Of a stretch of DNA of 64,000 bases, positions 26,851 to 34,992 are shown piece by piece. The translations under genes were made by a program, and so were the position numbers. A model generated the notes under the pieces. It was not told where the DNA came from, did no database searches, and saw nothing but the letters and a program-made list of their open reading frames with translations. Within the stretch, counting starts at the first letter, position 1; each line of letters starts with the position of its first letter. Source of the stretch: Frisingicoccus caecimuris (GTDB lineage Bacteria > Bacillota > Clostridia > Lachnospirales > Lachnospiraceae); assembly GCF_004340975.1 (NCBI RefSeq), contig NZ_SLXA01000004.1, positions 177,449 to 241,448 of the forward strand. Direction: 5' to 3'.

Positions 26851-27040
26851 TCAGTTTCTCCCTCGCCGCAGAAAGTTCATTGACATATCAGCCCCAGAAA
26901 TAATCCGTTCCGTTTTTGCAATACCAGCAGACATACGGGTTCGGGGCTTTCGGGTTATGACCGATCACCAATTCCGTACTCCCGATAGTACAGCTTTCTA
27001 TGATCTCATAACCGGCATTGATGCGCTTTTCTTCATTCAT
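26765..27040 (-). pseudogene. Small ICE gene interrupted by an in-frame TGA
   Basis: From the ATG at 27040 the frame reads MNEEKRINAGYEIIESC...YVCWYCKNGTDYFWG, then a TGA at codon 51 (26888-26890). It continues in the same frame for 40 more sensible codons (YVNELSAAREKLNERYQTE...) to a TAA at 26765-26767. The downstream amphipathic helix looks like the natural end of the protein. A single base change (for example from CGA or TGG) explains the lesion. A truncated 50-residue product is still possible. Confidence 0.65.
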
Positions 27041-27049
27041 AGGCAGACC

Positions 27050-27355
27050 TCATGATTCTTTCGCATAGTTGCGATAGTCTTTTTCTCCTTTGGCCCGGAC
27101 ACGGCGCACATGGCTGTTGCCCGCAAGCTCCGGGTGCTTTGCCTGAAGTTTTCTCCGTATCCTGCATACGCTCTCAAAACTCGGTAAGCCAAGATATTTG
27201 TACTGGGTCATGACCTCAGCCAGAGGCATTGCCCCGGCACCTTTCAGATAGGCATTGCACACTTTCAGGTAGAGCAGCATATCATCATCCCTGGTTTCCT
27301 CTTCTTTTTTCAGAATGGCCTTGATCTTGCCCTCGATGGTTTTCAGATTTTCCAT
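27050..27355 (-). CDS. Conserved small ICE protein (101 aa)
   Basis: Starts MENLKTIEGKIKAILKKEEETRDDD with GGAGG 8 nt upstream. It is helical, with an MPLAEVMTQYKYLGLPSFESVCRIRRKLQAKHPEL core resembling a winged-helix or phage-type DNA-binding segment: the LPSFESVCRIRRKLQ part would be the recognition helix. The C-terminus is basic. This suggests a small DNA-binding regulator, but the family role is not established. The next gene on the same strand is the pseudogene 10 nt downstream. Confidence 0.65.
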   Translation of the reverse strand: MENLKTIEGKIKAILKKEEETRDDDMLLYLKVCNAYLKGAGAMPLAEVMTQYKYLGLPSFESVCRIRRKLQAKHPELAGNSHVRRVRAKGEKDYRNYAKES

Positions 27356-27368
27356 TAAATACCTCCAT

Positions 27369-27397
27369 AAAGGAAAGGGGCGGCATGTTTTGCCGCC
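27369..27397 (-). terminator. GC-rich hairpin between the small membrane gene and the 101-aa gene
   Basis: AGGGGCGGCA pairs with TGCCGCCCCT around a 4-nt loop, followed on the minus strand by TTTCCTTTAT. It would stop or reduce transcription coming from the adhesin operon. Confidence 0.6.
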
Positions 27398-27406
27398 CCT
27401 CCACGA

Positions 27407-27499
27407 TCACTTCTTATTTCTGTGGCGGATGTTCAGCCAGATGGCTCCGCCTGCAATGAACACAACAAGTGCGATTGCAAGGATTGTTTTTACCTCCAT
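27407..27499 (-). CDS. Tiny single-span membrane protein (30 aa)
   Basis: An ATG at 27499 with AAAGGAGG 8 nt upstream opens a 30-codon frame: MEVKTILAIALVVFIAGGAIW, then a short basic tail NIRHRNKK. It is a single membrane helix with a positive C-terminus. It begins 3 nt after the adhesin stop codon, so it is co-transcribed with it. Size and context resemble small membrane proteins that accompany surface-protein genes in ICEs. Role unknown. Confidence 0.6.
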   Translation of the reverse strand: MEVKTILAIALVVFIAGGAIWLNIRHRNKK

Positions 27500-27502
27500 G
27501 CT

Positions 27503-30500
27503 TTAATCCTCCTTTTTCTTTTTATTCTTAAAGCCAACAAAACCTAAGACACCGGCACCAAGCACGGAAACCGCCGCCAGCCCGATCCAAAGAGCAGGAT
27601 TGAAGTCGTCTCCTGTTTTCGGTGTTTCTCTCAGTTCGTTGTGCATTTCTACGGTAGCTGTTTCATCTACCTTGATGGTTACCTGCTTGTCGGCAGGCAG
27701 GATATATCCAGAAGAAACACTGTCGCTGACCTCAGATACCGTGTATTCGCCAATTCGCAGACCTTCAATGAAGATCTCACCGTTTTTATCGGTCTTAAAG
27801 GTCTGGTCATATCCGTTTGTTCCTGTCACACGGAAGGAGAAGCCCTCTACCTTTTTGTCAGAAGAAGTTTTTACGATCTTCAGAGAGCCTTTCTGCGCTG
27901 CATTGAGAAGAAGTTTTTACGATCTTCAGAGAGCCTTTCTGCGCTGCATTGATAAATCCAACACCTGCTTCATTTTCAACCGTATAGACCTTTCCATCTT
28001 CCTCAATGGACACCGGATAAACATTCTCATCAAGCAGGAATCCTTCGGGCGCTGTCTTTTCACGGACAAGATATTTTCCATAGCGAAGGTCGCTCATCTG
28101 GTAAACACCATCGCCCAGTTCGCCCATTTCTCCCAGCAGTTCATCGCCGTCATCCAGTTTTCCGTCACCGTTTTTATCTGCATAGACTTCAAAAACAGCA
28201 CCGGTCAGCTTATTGTCAGGATAATCTTCATCCACCTTTGTCAGCTCGATGCTGCCGGTAATAAACTCATTGACCAGTTCAATTTCCACAACCTCTTCTA
28301 CCTTGCTGATGGTTACAGGAATTTCTTCATCGGTGAGTACATAACCCGTCGGGCTTTCAATCTCACGGATGATCCAGTTTCCATATGGTACTTTGGCAAA
28401 AGAAAAACTACCGTCATCTTCCGATGTGGTAGTTGCAATCGCTGTTTCGGTTGTAAATTCCTCGGTACCGGTCTTAAAGATACCGATAAGCGCACCGCCT
28501 AAAGCATTTCCATCCTCATCGGATTTCTTTCCACTGACAGCTCCATAAATCAGATCATTTTCAATGGCTTCGCCCTCATTGGCAGTAATGGAAACGACAG
28601 CGGTTTCCTGACCGGCGTACTCAAAGACAACCGGGTATTTGGTTTCATTTTTCAGATAGGCTGCATTGGTACTGATTTCCTGTACATAATAGCTGCCCAT
28701 CGGCAGGTCGCTGACTGCCTTACCGTGTCCATTCTCATCAAGGGTAATCACCTCGATCAGACCGTCAGCCGGAATGGTCGTTCCATCAGCGGCGGTCAAT
28801 TCCTCGGCTGCATAAAGTCCAAAGGAAACATCAAAGATTTCGCCGTTGTTTCCAACGCCATAATCCTCATCGACTTCAAGGCTCTTGGTCAGGTCAATTT
28901 CAACTTTCTGTCTTTCGTTGTAGAAGCTGGTGGAAGTTTCTGTCACCGCTACTTCCTGACCGGCATAGACAAGCTCAACCGAGTGAATTTCTTCATTGAG
29001 AACCATACCATACGGAGCCGTGATTTCCTTTACTTCATAGCTGCCCAGATACAGTTCCTTGCTGGTTGCCGTCCCGTCTGCACCTGTGGTAATGGTATCC
29101 ACAACCTCGCCCTTAGAAGCCCGAAGGGTACCATCCAGCGTATAGATGTCCTCGGCTGCGGTGATCTCATATACCGCACCTTCCAGGCTGCCGACTGCAA
29201 AAACAGGCTGATACATTCCTCCGGCTTCCGTAACAGAGCGGAACACTTCGCCGGACTTGGAAACGGTAATGGTTCCTTTCTGGGCTACGTTTTCCCTTAC
29301 CACCTCAATGACGGTAATGCCGCTTTCCTCAGAAGAATCCTCCTGTACCACATCGAAATAGACAGGTTCAGAATTCAGAACATAGCCGTATGGAGCCTGT
29401 ACTTCAACCAGGGAATATCCGGTTCCATACTCCAGTGTCTGCGGGGTGATCAGTTCGCCGTCTGCCGTAGTATAGAACGTGTCAATGGTTGTGACTTCCG
29501 GGTAAGTGAAAGTCATCGTTACCAGCTCGCCGTTCGGGTCATAGATCTGGAAACCGGCACCGGCATACGGGATGGTGTTGCCTGTTTCAGCGTCTTTCTT
29601 CACGATCTTGATATAACTTTCAAAGTTGGCATTGTTGATGAGATAGCGGTAAGTCTGTCCATCCGAATTGATAAACACATCAAACGGTTTCATCAGCTCA
29701 CGGCCTTCCCAGCCGGATGTCTGCTTGACCGTATAGATCCCGTAGGGCAGGTCTTTTGTCTGAGCAAAACCATTCTCGTCACAAGTCAGAAGATCACGCT
29801 CACTGTCTTTGGCGTCGGCATAACTGTTTGCCGATTTCAAATAGACTTCAAATACTGCGCCTTCTTCGGGTGTTTCAATCTGGGTTTCTCCGTCATCGGT
29901 GTGTTTGATGATTGCAATTTTTCCCTTGATTACCTGTTCATTCACATCGTTGGCAGTGCTGTTCAGCTCTACGGTATAAAGCTCCGGCTCTGCCCCTACA
30001 TGATGGATGGTTTCATCGAGCAGATAGCCTTCCGATGGGCTGATCTCACGGATACTCCAGTCATTGCCACACACATAATAGTCTGTGGTAAACTGTCCGT
30101 TTCCGTCTGTGGTGTAAGTGTCAATCAGTTCCTCGCCCTTATAGATGCCATAAACTGCACCGGCAAGGGAAGCATCCCCCTGGGGTGTCCCGGTTTCAGC
30201 GTCTGTCTTTGTGACAGTTACATTGAATTTTTTGAGGATGTTGGTAAAGCTGCGCTCTGTGACCTTATTCCATTCCACCGGAGCGGTCTGGCTTGCCGGA
30301 ACCACATAGCGGATGGCGGTATCTACTTCCTCAAGGACATACGGGGTATTGCCGCTGATCAGGATATTTTCAAATTTTGCCACACCCTCGGCATCGGTCA
30401 CAGCATACTCATCTACCGGTAAGCCGCTTAATGATGTTCCGTAAAGGTGGAACGTCACACCCTCAACCAGACTGTCCTCAGAAGTTTTTACAACCTCAAG

Positions 30501-31694
30501 GCTGCCTCTTTTCAGCGTATTGTTGAAGTTAACCGTGGTGGTCTTGCCGCCGATCAGCGTGATGGTCTGGGTTTCCTGTGGCTCATACTTATCAATGGAC
30601 TGCTCCGTAATGGTGTAAGTGCCGGGGAACAATCCCTCCACAGTCAGATTGCCGTTTTCGTCTGTGGTAACGGTTTTGTTGAAGTTCTCGCCCTTGATCG
30701 TAAAGGAAATCCCTGCAACGACGCCGTCCTCAGAAGTCTTTTTCAGTGCGATTGTACCGGTAGGTGTCTCCACATTCAGATATGCTTTTACTGCATCTGC
30801 ATTTTCTACACCGGTCACAACATCCTGCAGGCTGGGATCACCATAGGCGATCAGTTTTGCGCTGCTGCTGACCGTTGGCACATTGCTTCTTGTGGCAGTG
30901 ATTCTTACAGAACCGTCAAAGGCTGTTGCGGATGTGATCGTCAGCTTATTGCCGGATTTGGACACACTCACTTTACTGTCGGATGTGGCAAAGGAATAGT
31001 CAGCAAGGACACCATTGTTATCCGTCAGTGTCATGGTGTATTTCCCGTCCTGATAGGAAAGTTCCTTTGTGATGTCATCCGCACCACCCGACATAAAACT
31101 CGGAATGGTATTGTGTTTGGACAGCTGAGAAACGATCTGGTTATACACCTCGGCAGCACCGCTGTTTGGATAATTGGAACCAAAGTGCAGGCTGTACGCT
31201 TTCTGGCTGGTCTGCTGGTAAGCTCCTGTGGACTCACGGCATCCCGTCACAAATTCCCAGACAAGGGTCTGTGTAGCAAGCCATTTCTCATCATCACTTC
31301 CCGAAAGAGAACTGCGGTTTCCCTGATAGCCATAGAGCAGGGCAAGTCCTACTGCTTTTTTCTGGCTGGAAGAAAGGGCATTCCATGTCTGAGAAGAATT
31401 TTTCTTCAGGGTATTGCCTGTTTTCAGCGGTACACCCGGCTGAATACAGAACGCATTATCGCCGTCTACATACATACGGTACTTGTAACTGCCTGTTCCG
31501 CCTGCGGTATAACCGTCAAACACTGCACTGGAGTTATAGCGCATGGCATTTCCATTCCTGTCATAAGTGAAGTCAAAGGAAATCGTGCCAATATCTCCCG
31601 CAGCAAATGCTGTTGTCGCTGGCAGCACAGAGAAGGTTGTGACCGCAGCCATGACAAGGGCCGCAGCCTTTTTGAATAATTTGGGGAATTTCAT
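27503..31694 (-). pseudogene. Thioester/CnaB-repeat surface adhesin, frameshifted before its sortase signal
   Basis: A cell-wall-anchored adhesin. Residues 1-32 are a signal peptide ending ATTAFA. Residues about 35-205 form a thioester domain with Cys83 (AFCIQPG) and Gln142 (TQTLVWEF), which in this family form an internal bond that attaches to host surfaces. About eight or nine CnaB/SpaA-type beta domains follow, each ending with E-TxPxGY/LxE-like motifs that make isopeptide bonds. The first frame stops at 27858 after about 1278 residues. The rest, with one more CnaB domain, the TPKTGDD sortase motif, a membrane helix and KKKKED tail, lies in another frame (27503-27829). An exact 46-bp duplication at 27861-27952 causes the shift; removing one copy restores a continuous protein of about 1380 residues. 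As read, the product would be secreted but not anchored. Confidence 0.88.
27861..27952. repeat. Two exact tandem copies of a 46-bp unit
   Basis: Copies at 27861-27906 and 27907-27952 are identical. The unit length is one more than a multiple of three, so a gain or loss of a copy shifts the adhesin frame. Confidence 0.95.
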
Positions 31695-31875
31695 ACATTA
31701 CCTCCTACTTTTTGTTTGTGAGTTTCTTTACTAACCGAAAAAAGCAGTCTATAACGACTGCCAATTTTTTTCTTTCGGATAGTTTTGGTAGTAATTAGGG
31801 GGTGAGGTGTGGAGAGGGGGAAAGCAAAAATATGGCTATCCACACCAACAGGCAGACCTCGCCCTCGATGTGTGG

Positions 31876-32820
31876 CTATCGTTCCCGGTCTTTGTTTCGC
31901 TGCAGGTAGCGGTTGTAAAATTCCAGCGCCTTGACAACAAAATCCGATTCCCTGCCTCTGGGAACGCTCTTGGGAATGAGCTTGGAGATCCTTTCATCAC
32001 GGAAAGCAGGTTTTTCCCTCTGGTTTGGCTTTTCTTCCTGCATGATCGACTGGATAACCTCATCTGTGAGTTTTCCGTCCTGCATGAACTTTTTCATTTT
32101 GATAGCCTGTGCAAGTGACGGGGTCGCATCGTTATACTGCATGGCTTCCAGAAGGGAATACTGCTGTTCATCGGACAGATAAGAGATTTCTACCGCCGGG
32201 CGAAAAGCAATCTGACGTTCATCTACCATCTGCAAAATTTCAGGAACAAGCTCGGTCAAGCGGATATAGCGGAAAATCTGATTTTTACTTTCACCAACCT
32301 TTTCGGCAAGTTCATCACTAGATTTTCTTCCTTGCAACTTGTTTCCCACTGGGGAACAAGTTAAATCTGTACGCTGTCCTTGTCGATTCATTGCTTCCAG
32401 ACGCATTTTATAGGCAAAGGCTTTCTCACTTGGTAAGATCGTTGATCTTTGCAGATTGGACTCCACCATCACAATAATGGCTTCGTCACGGGTCAGTTCC
32501 TTTACCTCGCATTTCAGAGTTTCAAGCCCGGCAATCTCACATGCCTTTTTGCGCCTGTGGCCGCTGATAAGCTCATACCGCCCATCCTCTTTCAGCCGAA
32601 CCGTTGCCGGGGTCATCACTCCATTTCGCTTGATGCTCTCAACAAGCTGTTCCATATCCTCATCCAGTAAAACTTTGAACGGATGATCTGGAAACTCGTC
32701 AATCTCCGCAATAGGAATGTCCCGTATCTTGCTCAGTTTGGCTTCCGCACGGCTTTCATCCGTCTGGAAAAGGTCATCGTATGCGGTCAACTCGATTTTG
32801 TGTCCGTTGCTTCTCGCCAA
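31876..32820 (-). CDS. parB: ParB/RepB-like partition protein of the ICE
   Basis: A 314-residue ParB-family protein with a TTG start (AGGAGG 9 nt upstream, inside the 3' end of parA). The ParB N-terminal domain lies at about 35-130, with LISGHRRKKACEIAG and VESNLQR as the nucleotide-binding and box motifs. The helix-turn-helix region lies at about 165-215 (SDELAEKVGESKNQIFRYIRLTELVPEIL). The C-terminus is charged. It overlaps parA by 47 nt, so the pair is co-translated. It should bind centromere-like sites of the element. The GATTAGCA iterons at 34082-34251 are candidates, since the chromosomal parS sequence is not present here. Confidence 0.85.
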   Translation of the reverse strand: MARSNGHKIELTAYDDLFQTDESRAEAKLSKIRDIPIAEIDEFPDHPFKVLLDEDMEQLVESIKRNGVMTPATVRLKEDGRYELISGHRRKKACEIAGLETLKCEVKELTRDEAIIVMVESNLQRSTILPSEKAFAYKMRLEAMNRQGQRTDLTCSPVGNKLQGRKSSDELAEKVGESKNQIFRYIRLTELVPEILQMVDERQIAFRPAVEISYLSDEQQYSLLEAMQYNDATPSLAQAIKMKKFMQDGKLTDEVIQSIMQEEKPNQREKPAFRDERISKLIPKSVPRGRESDFVVKALEFYNRYLQRNKDRER

Positions 32821-33601
32821 TTTCTGCCACCTCCTTTCCTAATTGTTCATAGGCAGCGGCTACCTTTCCGCTTTTGTCATAAGCAAAAATGCTCTTTCCC
32901 TCTGCGGTAGCTTCTACCGCACGGATAGAATGGGGGATTTCGGTATCAAAAACCTTGATCCTTTGCCCGTATGCACTTTTCACCGAAGCGGTAATTTCTT
33001 TTGAAATGTTGGTGCGGGGCATTACCATTGTCATCAGGATACCGTCTATCCGCAGTTTAGGATTGATCTGCCGCTTGACCATAGAAACTGAGCGAAGCAA
33101 CAGCTCCAGACCTTTCGCTGAAAGGTAGTGGGGCTGTGTTGGGATAACCACACTGTCAGCTGCCGCCAGAGCATTGATGGTGATCATGCCAAGAGAGGGC
33201 ATACAGTCAATCAATACATAGTCGTAATTCTTTTTGACCTCATTCACATAGGTTTTCAAAACACGCTCACGGCTCATGGCATTGATCAGCCTGACTTCAA
33301 AGCCAGACAGCTCAATATTGGACGGAAGCAGATCCACGCCCTCATTGTGATACAGGATGCCTTTTGAAACATCAAAGGCTTTATCGTCGATAATGCTTTG
33401 CATCACCGTGGAGAGGGTTATGGGAATGTCATCTGGTCTGCTGTACCCCAGAGCCATGGTTAAGTTGGCCTGTGCATCTGCATCAATCAGCAGGACTTTC
33501 TTTCCTTGCTTTGCCAGACTGACACCCAGGTTGACTGCTGTGGTTGTCTTTCCCACGCCACCTTTTTGATTGGTCAGAGCAATCACTTTGCAATTTGACA
33601 T
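32774..33601 (-). CDS. parA: ParA family ATPase of the ICE
   Basis: A 275-residue Walker-type partition ATPase. It has the deviant Walker A KGGVGKTT near residues 13-20, Walker A' in DYVLIDCMPSLG, and ALYERL-independent ParA motifs such as VVIPTQPHYLSAKGLELLL. GGAGG precedes the ATG by 8 nt. It is the first gene of the long minus-strand ICE block and lies behind two leader hairpins. It probably keeps the excised or replicating circle in daughter cells. It differs from the chromosomal Soj at 38932-39702. Confidence 0.88.
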   Translation of the reverse strand: MSNCKVIALTNQKGGVGKTTTAVNLGVSLAKQGKKVLLIDADAQANLTMALGYSRPDDIPITLSTVMQSIIDDKAFDVSKGILYHNEGVDLLPSNIELSGFEVRLINAMSRERVLKTYVNEVKKNYDYVLIDCMPSLGMITINALAAADSVVIPTQPHYLSAKGLELLLRSVSMVKRQINPKLRIDGILMTMVMPRTNISKEITASVKSAYGQRIKVFDTEIPHSIRAVEATAEGKSIFAYDKSGKVAAAYEQLGKEVAEIGEKQRTQNRVDRIR

Positions 33602-33628
33602 AGGTGCGTCCTCCTTTCTTTTAGATTT

Positions 33629-33649
33629 AGCCGTCTTGTCAGGGCGGCT
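33629..33649 (-). promoter_or_regulatory. Leader hairpin 2 before ICE parA
   Basis: AGCCGCCCT...GACGGCT hairpin preceded on the minus strand by TTTACATAGCCG, the same flank as at 33676-33703 and 9691-9725. There is no long T-run here, so it may act as an RNA structure rather than a terminator. It lies about 28 nt upstream of the parA start. Confidence 0.5.
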
Positions 33650-33675
33650 ATGTAAAGTTCCCCAGAACGCAAAAA

Positions 33676-33703
33676 AGCCGACTGGTTTTTATACCAATCG
33701 GCT
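33676..33703 (-). terminator. Leader hairpin 1 (intrinsic terminator) before ICE parA
   Basis: AGCCGATTGGT pairs with ACCAGTCGGCT and is followed by six T on the minus strand. Standing between the 60-aa gene at 33783 and parA, it would stop most transcripts unless read-through is controlled. Confidence 0.7.
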
Positions 33704-33782
33704 ATGTAAAGCAGTATTCATTTATATGGCAAATTAAAAGATCAATCAGAATTATTTATCTGTAACCTATGATTTACATATT

Positions 33783-33962
33783 TTAATGTCTATCAATCTT
33801 GAACTTCTTTATGGGTGCATTGATTACCTTGAAAATCAGTTCATCCACGCAGTCCGTATATCTGCCTTGTTGGATCAACAGATTTTTCAATTCTACAAGG
33901 CTTTGAAGCAAAAGGCTTCTATCATGGCTATCCACATAAACATGAAATGTTTTTTCTCTCAT
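33783..33962 (-). CDS. Small conserved ICE protein, paralogue of the one at 4524
   Basis: The start at 33962 has AAGGAGG 8 nt upstream; 59 residues. The sequence MREKTFHVYVDSHDRSLLLQ ... YTDCVDELIFKVINAPIKKF matches the 65-aa protein beside virD4 in order and spacing (VDELI.KV.NAP.KK). It is the first gene from the tRNA side and is separated from parA by two leader hairpins. Having one copy at each end of the transfer block suggests a regulatory or structural job, but this is inference. Confidence 0.65.
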   Translation of the reverse strand: MREKTFHVYVDSHDRSLLLQSLVELKNLLIQQGRYTDCVDELIFKVINAPIKKFKIDRH

Positions 33963-34081
33963 ACGATGCACCTCCTTACAACATCATTATACGAGAAGCG
34001 GTGTACCCCCTCAAATATGCCAGCAAAAGGACGAAATAAACTTCAAAAAAATGCCTTTTACTCGGTAACATTCGCCCATTC

Positions 34082-34251
34082 GATTAGCAAGGTTTTTTGC
34101 ATGATTTTTCGGCAAATTAGCAGGAGAGGCAGTTTGATTAGCAAAAATCGAAAATTTTCTGCTAATCATTAGCAAGCTAATCGGTGACAAAAATCAATCG
34201 TTCGAGTTCACCATGGTCACTTCCGATTAGCAAAAATGCTTCCTGCTAATC
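34082..34251. repeat. Iteron-like cluster, GATTAGCA motif
   Basis: Eight copies of (G)ATTAGCA or its complement lie in 170 bp: 34082-34090, 34116-34122, 34136-34144, 34160-34167 (complement), 34168-34175, 34176-34182 (complement), 34225-34233 and 34244-34251 (complement). The region has no gene. It lies between the ICE partition genes and the tRNA, where a centromere, replication origin or recombinase arm sites would be expected. The rest of the gap (33963-34081 and 34252-34292) shows nothing else recognisable. Confidence 0.7.
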
Positions 34252-34292
34252 GCTGTTTGTTATGTGTTCGATTTTTCTTGGGAAAAAGAAAA

Positions 34293-34326
34293 CGCCGAAA
34301 ACCTTGAAAAATCAACGTTTTCGGCG
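34293..34326 (-). terminator. Terminator of tRNA-Arg
   Basis: CGCCGAAAAC and GTTTTCGGCG arms form a perfect 10-bp stem with a 14-nt loop, followed on the minus strand by TTTTCTTTTTC. The stem begins 8 nt after the CCA end of the tRNA. Confidence 0.85.
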
Positions 34327-34333
34327 GAGTTTT

Positions 34334-34410
34334 TGGCGTCGCTAAGAGGATTTGAACCTCCGACCTACCGCTTAGGAGGCGGTCGCTCTATCCAGCTGAG
34401 CTATAGCGAC
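34334..34410 (-). tRNA. tRNA-Arg (anticodon CCT)
   Basis: The minus strand folds as a full cloverleaf: acceptor GTCGCTA/TAGCGAC, D arm GCTC/GAGC, anticodon stem ACCGC/GCGGT with loop CTCCTAA (anticodon CCT), T arm GGAGG/CCTCT with TTCAAAT loop. Discriminator G and an encoded CCA follow at 34337-34334. It is the integration target next to the ICE. The region directly upstream has only a weak -10 (TAAAAT); a strong promoter lies further upstream, before a 5'-half copy. Confidence 0.95.
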
Positions 34411-34483
34411 ATTTAGAAAATCTATATTTAATTTTACTTGCTACCGTTTTCCTTTTCCTCCGGGGTGTATGTTTCAACACTTT

Positions 34484-34523
34484 CTTAGGAGGCGGTCGCT
34501 CTATCCAGCTGAGCTATAGCGAC
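34484..34523 (-). repeat. tRNA-Arg 5'-half copy 1
   Basis: Identical to the first 40 nt of tRNA-Arg, ending at CCTCCTAAG in the anticodon loop/stem, then unrelated AAAGTGTTGAAAC. It lies 73 bp upstream of the intact tRNA and has its own promoter at 34542-34570. Confidence 0.9.
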
Positions 34524-34541
34524 ATCTGAAAAATCTATTAA

Positions 34542-34570
34542 ATTGTACTTGTAATCTGAACTCTTGTCAA
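34542..34570 (-). promoter_or_regulatory. Promoter upstream of tRNA-Arg half copy 1
   Basis: Minus strand -35 TTGACA and -10 TACAAT with a 17-nt spacer. The start site would fall about 12 nt before the 5'-half copy. No terminator is seen before the intact tRNA, so this is probably its real promoter. Confidence 0.7.
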
Positions 34571-34606
34571 TCGCCTTTTTTGCTTAGGTGTATGTTATAA
34601 CACTTT

Positions 34607-34646
34607 CTTAGGAGGCGAATGCTCTATCCAGCTGAGCTATGCCGAC
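34607..34646 (-). repeat. tRNA-Arg 5'-half copy 2 (diverged)
   Basis: Matches the first 40 nt of tRNA-Arg with a few changes (GTCGGCAT start, GCATTC in place of GCGACC), again ending at CCTCCTAAG and followed by AAAGTGTTATAAC, as in copy 1. Confidence 0.85.
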
Positions 34647-34932
34647 ATATGATTTTTGGTTTACTTCGCTGACGCTCAGTGACGCGGCAGTCGCCAAAAT
34701 CCTGCATAAATGCCGGATTTGTGGCTCGTTGCTTACGCACAAAATAAGGCTTTTCGGGCCTTTTTGCCTCGGGCTCGTTAACCGATTTTTTTCTATTTTC
34801 AGCCGATATTTTTTTCGGCGAAAATACTATTTGCGTCCTCTGCAGCACTTGGCAATTTCTAATCAAAATTCTCAGTACCGAATTTCCATCAACACCTGAG
34901 TACTTTTCAAAAGTTCTCAGTACAGGTCCCCC
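34647..34932. other. Remnant of an earlier integrated element
   Basis: 286 bp without a gene between tRNA half copies 2 and 3. It holds a plus-strand hairpin AAGGC/GCCTT followed by TTT near 34748-34768. Beside copy 3 there is a pair of direct repeats TTCTCAGTAC (near 34870 and 34910) with a related CTGAGTAC between them, which look like recombinase arm sites. No protein similarity is visible. Confidence 0.5.
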
Positions 34933-34972
34933 CTTAGGAGGCGGTCATTCTATCCAGCTGAGCTATAGCGAC
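34933..34972 (-). repeat. tRNA-Arg 5'-half copy 3 (outermost)
   Basis: Matches the first 40 nt of tRNA-Arg with two changes (GAATGACC for GAGCGACC) and ends at CCTCCTAAG, followed by GGGGGGACC. Being next to chromosomal genes it may be the oldest, original 5' half. Confidence 0.85.
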
Positions 34973-34992
34973 ATCTAAACTTACTATACCAC

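Larger units (their letters stand above)
4030..34333 (-). mobile_element. Tn1549-like integrative conjugative element, right part, next to tRNA-Arg
   Basis: A co-directional block of conjugation and maintenance genes (partition pair, CnaB adhesin, methylase-helicase, DUF3991/TOPRIM, PcfM-like, DUF3789-like, MobC, relaxase, PcfB, ArdC-like, VirD4) ends at a tRNA-Arg gene flanked by tRNA fragments. The order from VirD4 back to the partition genes is that of Tn1549-like ICEs. VirB4, VirB6, lytic transglycosylase, integrase and excisionase are not in the window and would be expected to the left of virD4. The exact right end is not certain; the CCA end of the tRNA is used as a limit. Damage: virD4 and the helicase are interrupted by transposons, the adhesin is frameshifted and one small gene has a nonsense codon. 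Confidence 0.8.

Noticed and set aside
28725..31679. Two long plus-strand open frames (565 and 410 codons) opposite the adhesin gene
   Set aside because: They are antisense shadows of the repetitive CnaB coding sequence; they lack ribosome binding sites and domains, and the minus frame has a signal peptide, thioester domain and repeats.
34082..34251. CRISPR array suspected from the repeated motif
   Set aside because: The units are 8-9 bp, in both orientations, with irregular spacing; there are no cas genes.
34484..34972. Three further tRNA genes next to tRNA-Arg
   Set aside because: Each matches only the first 40 nt and lacks the T arm and acceptor 3' strand, so they are fragments and not tRNAs.
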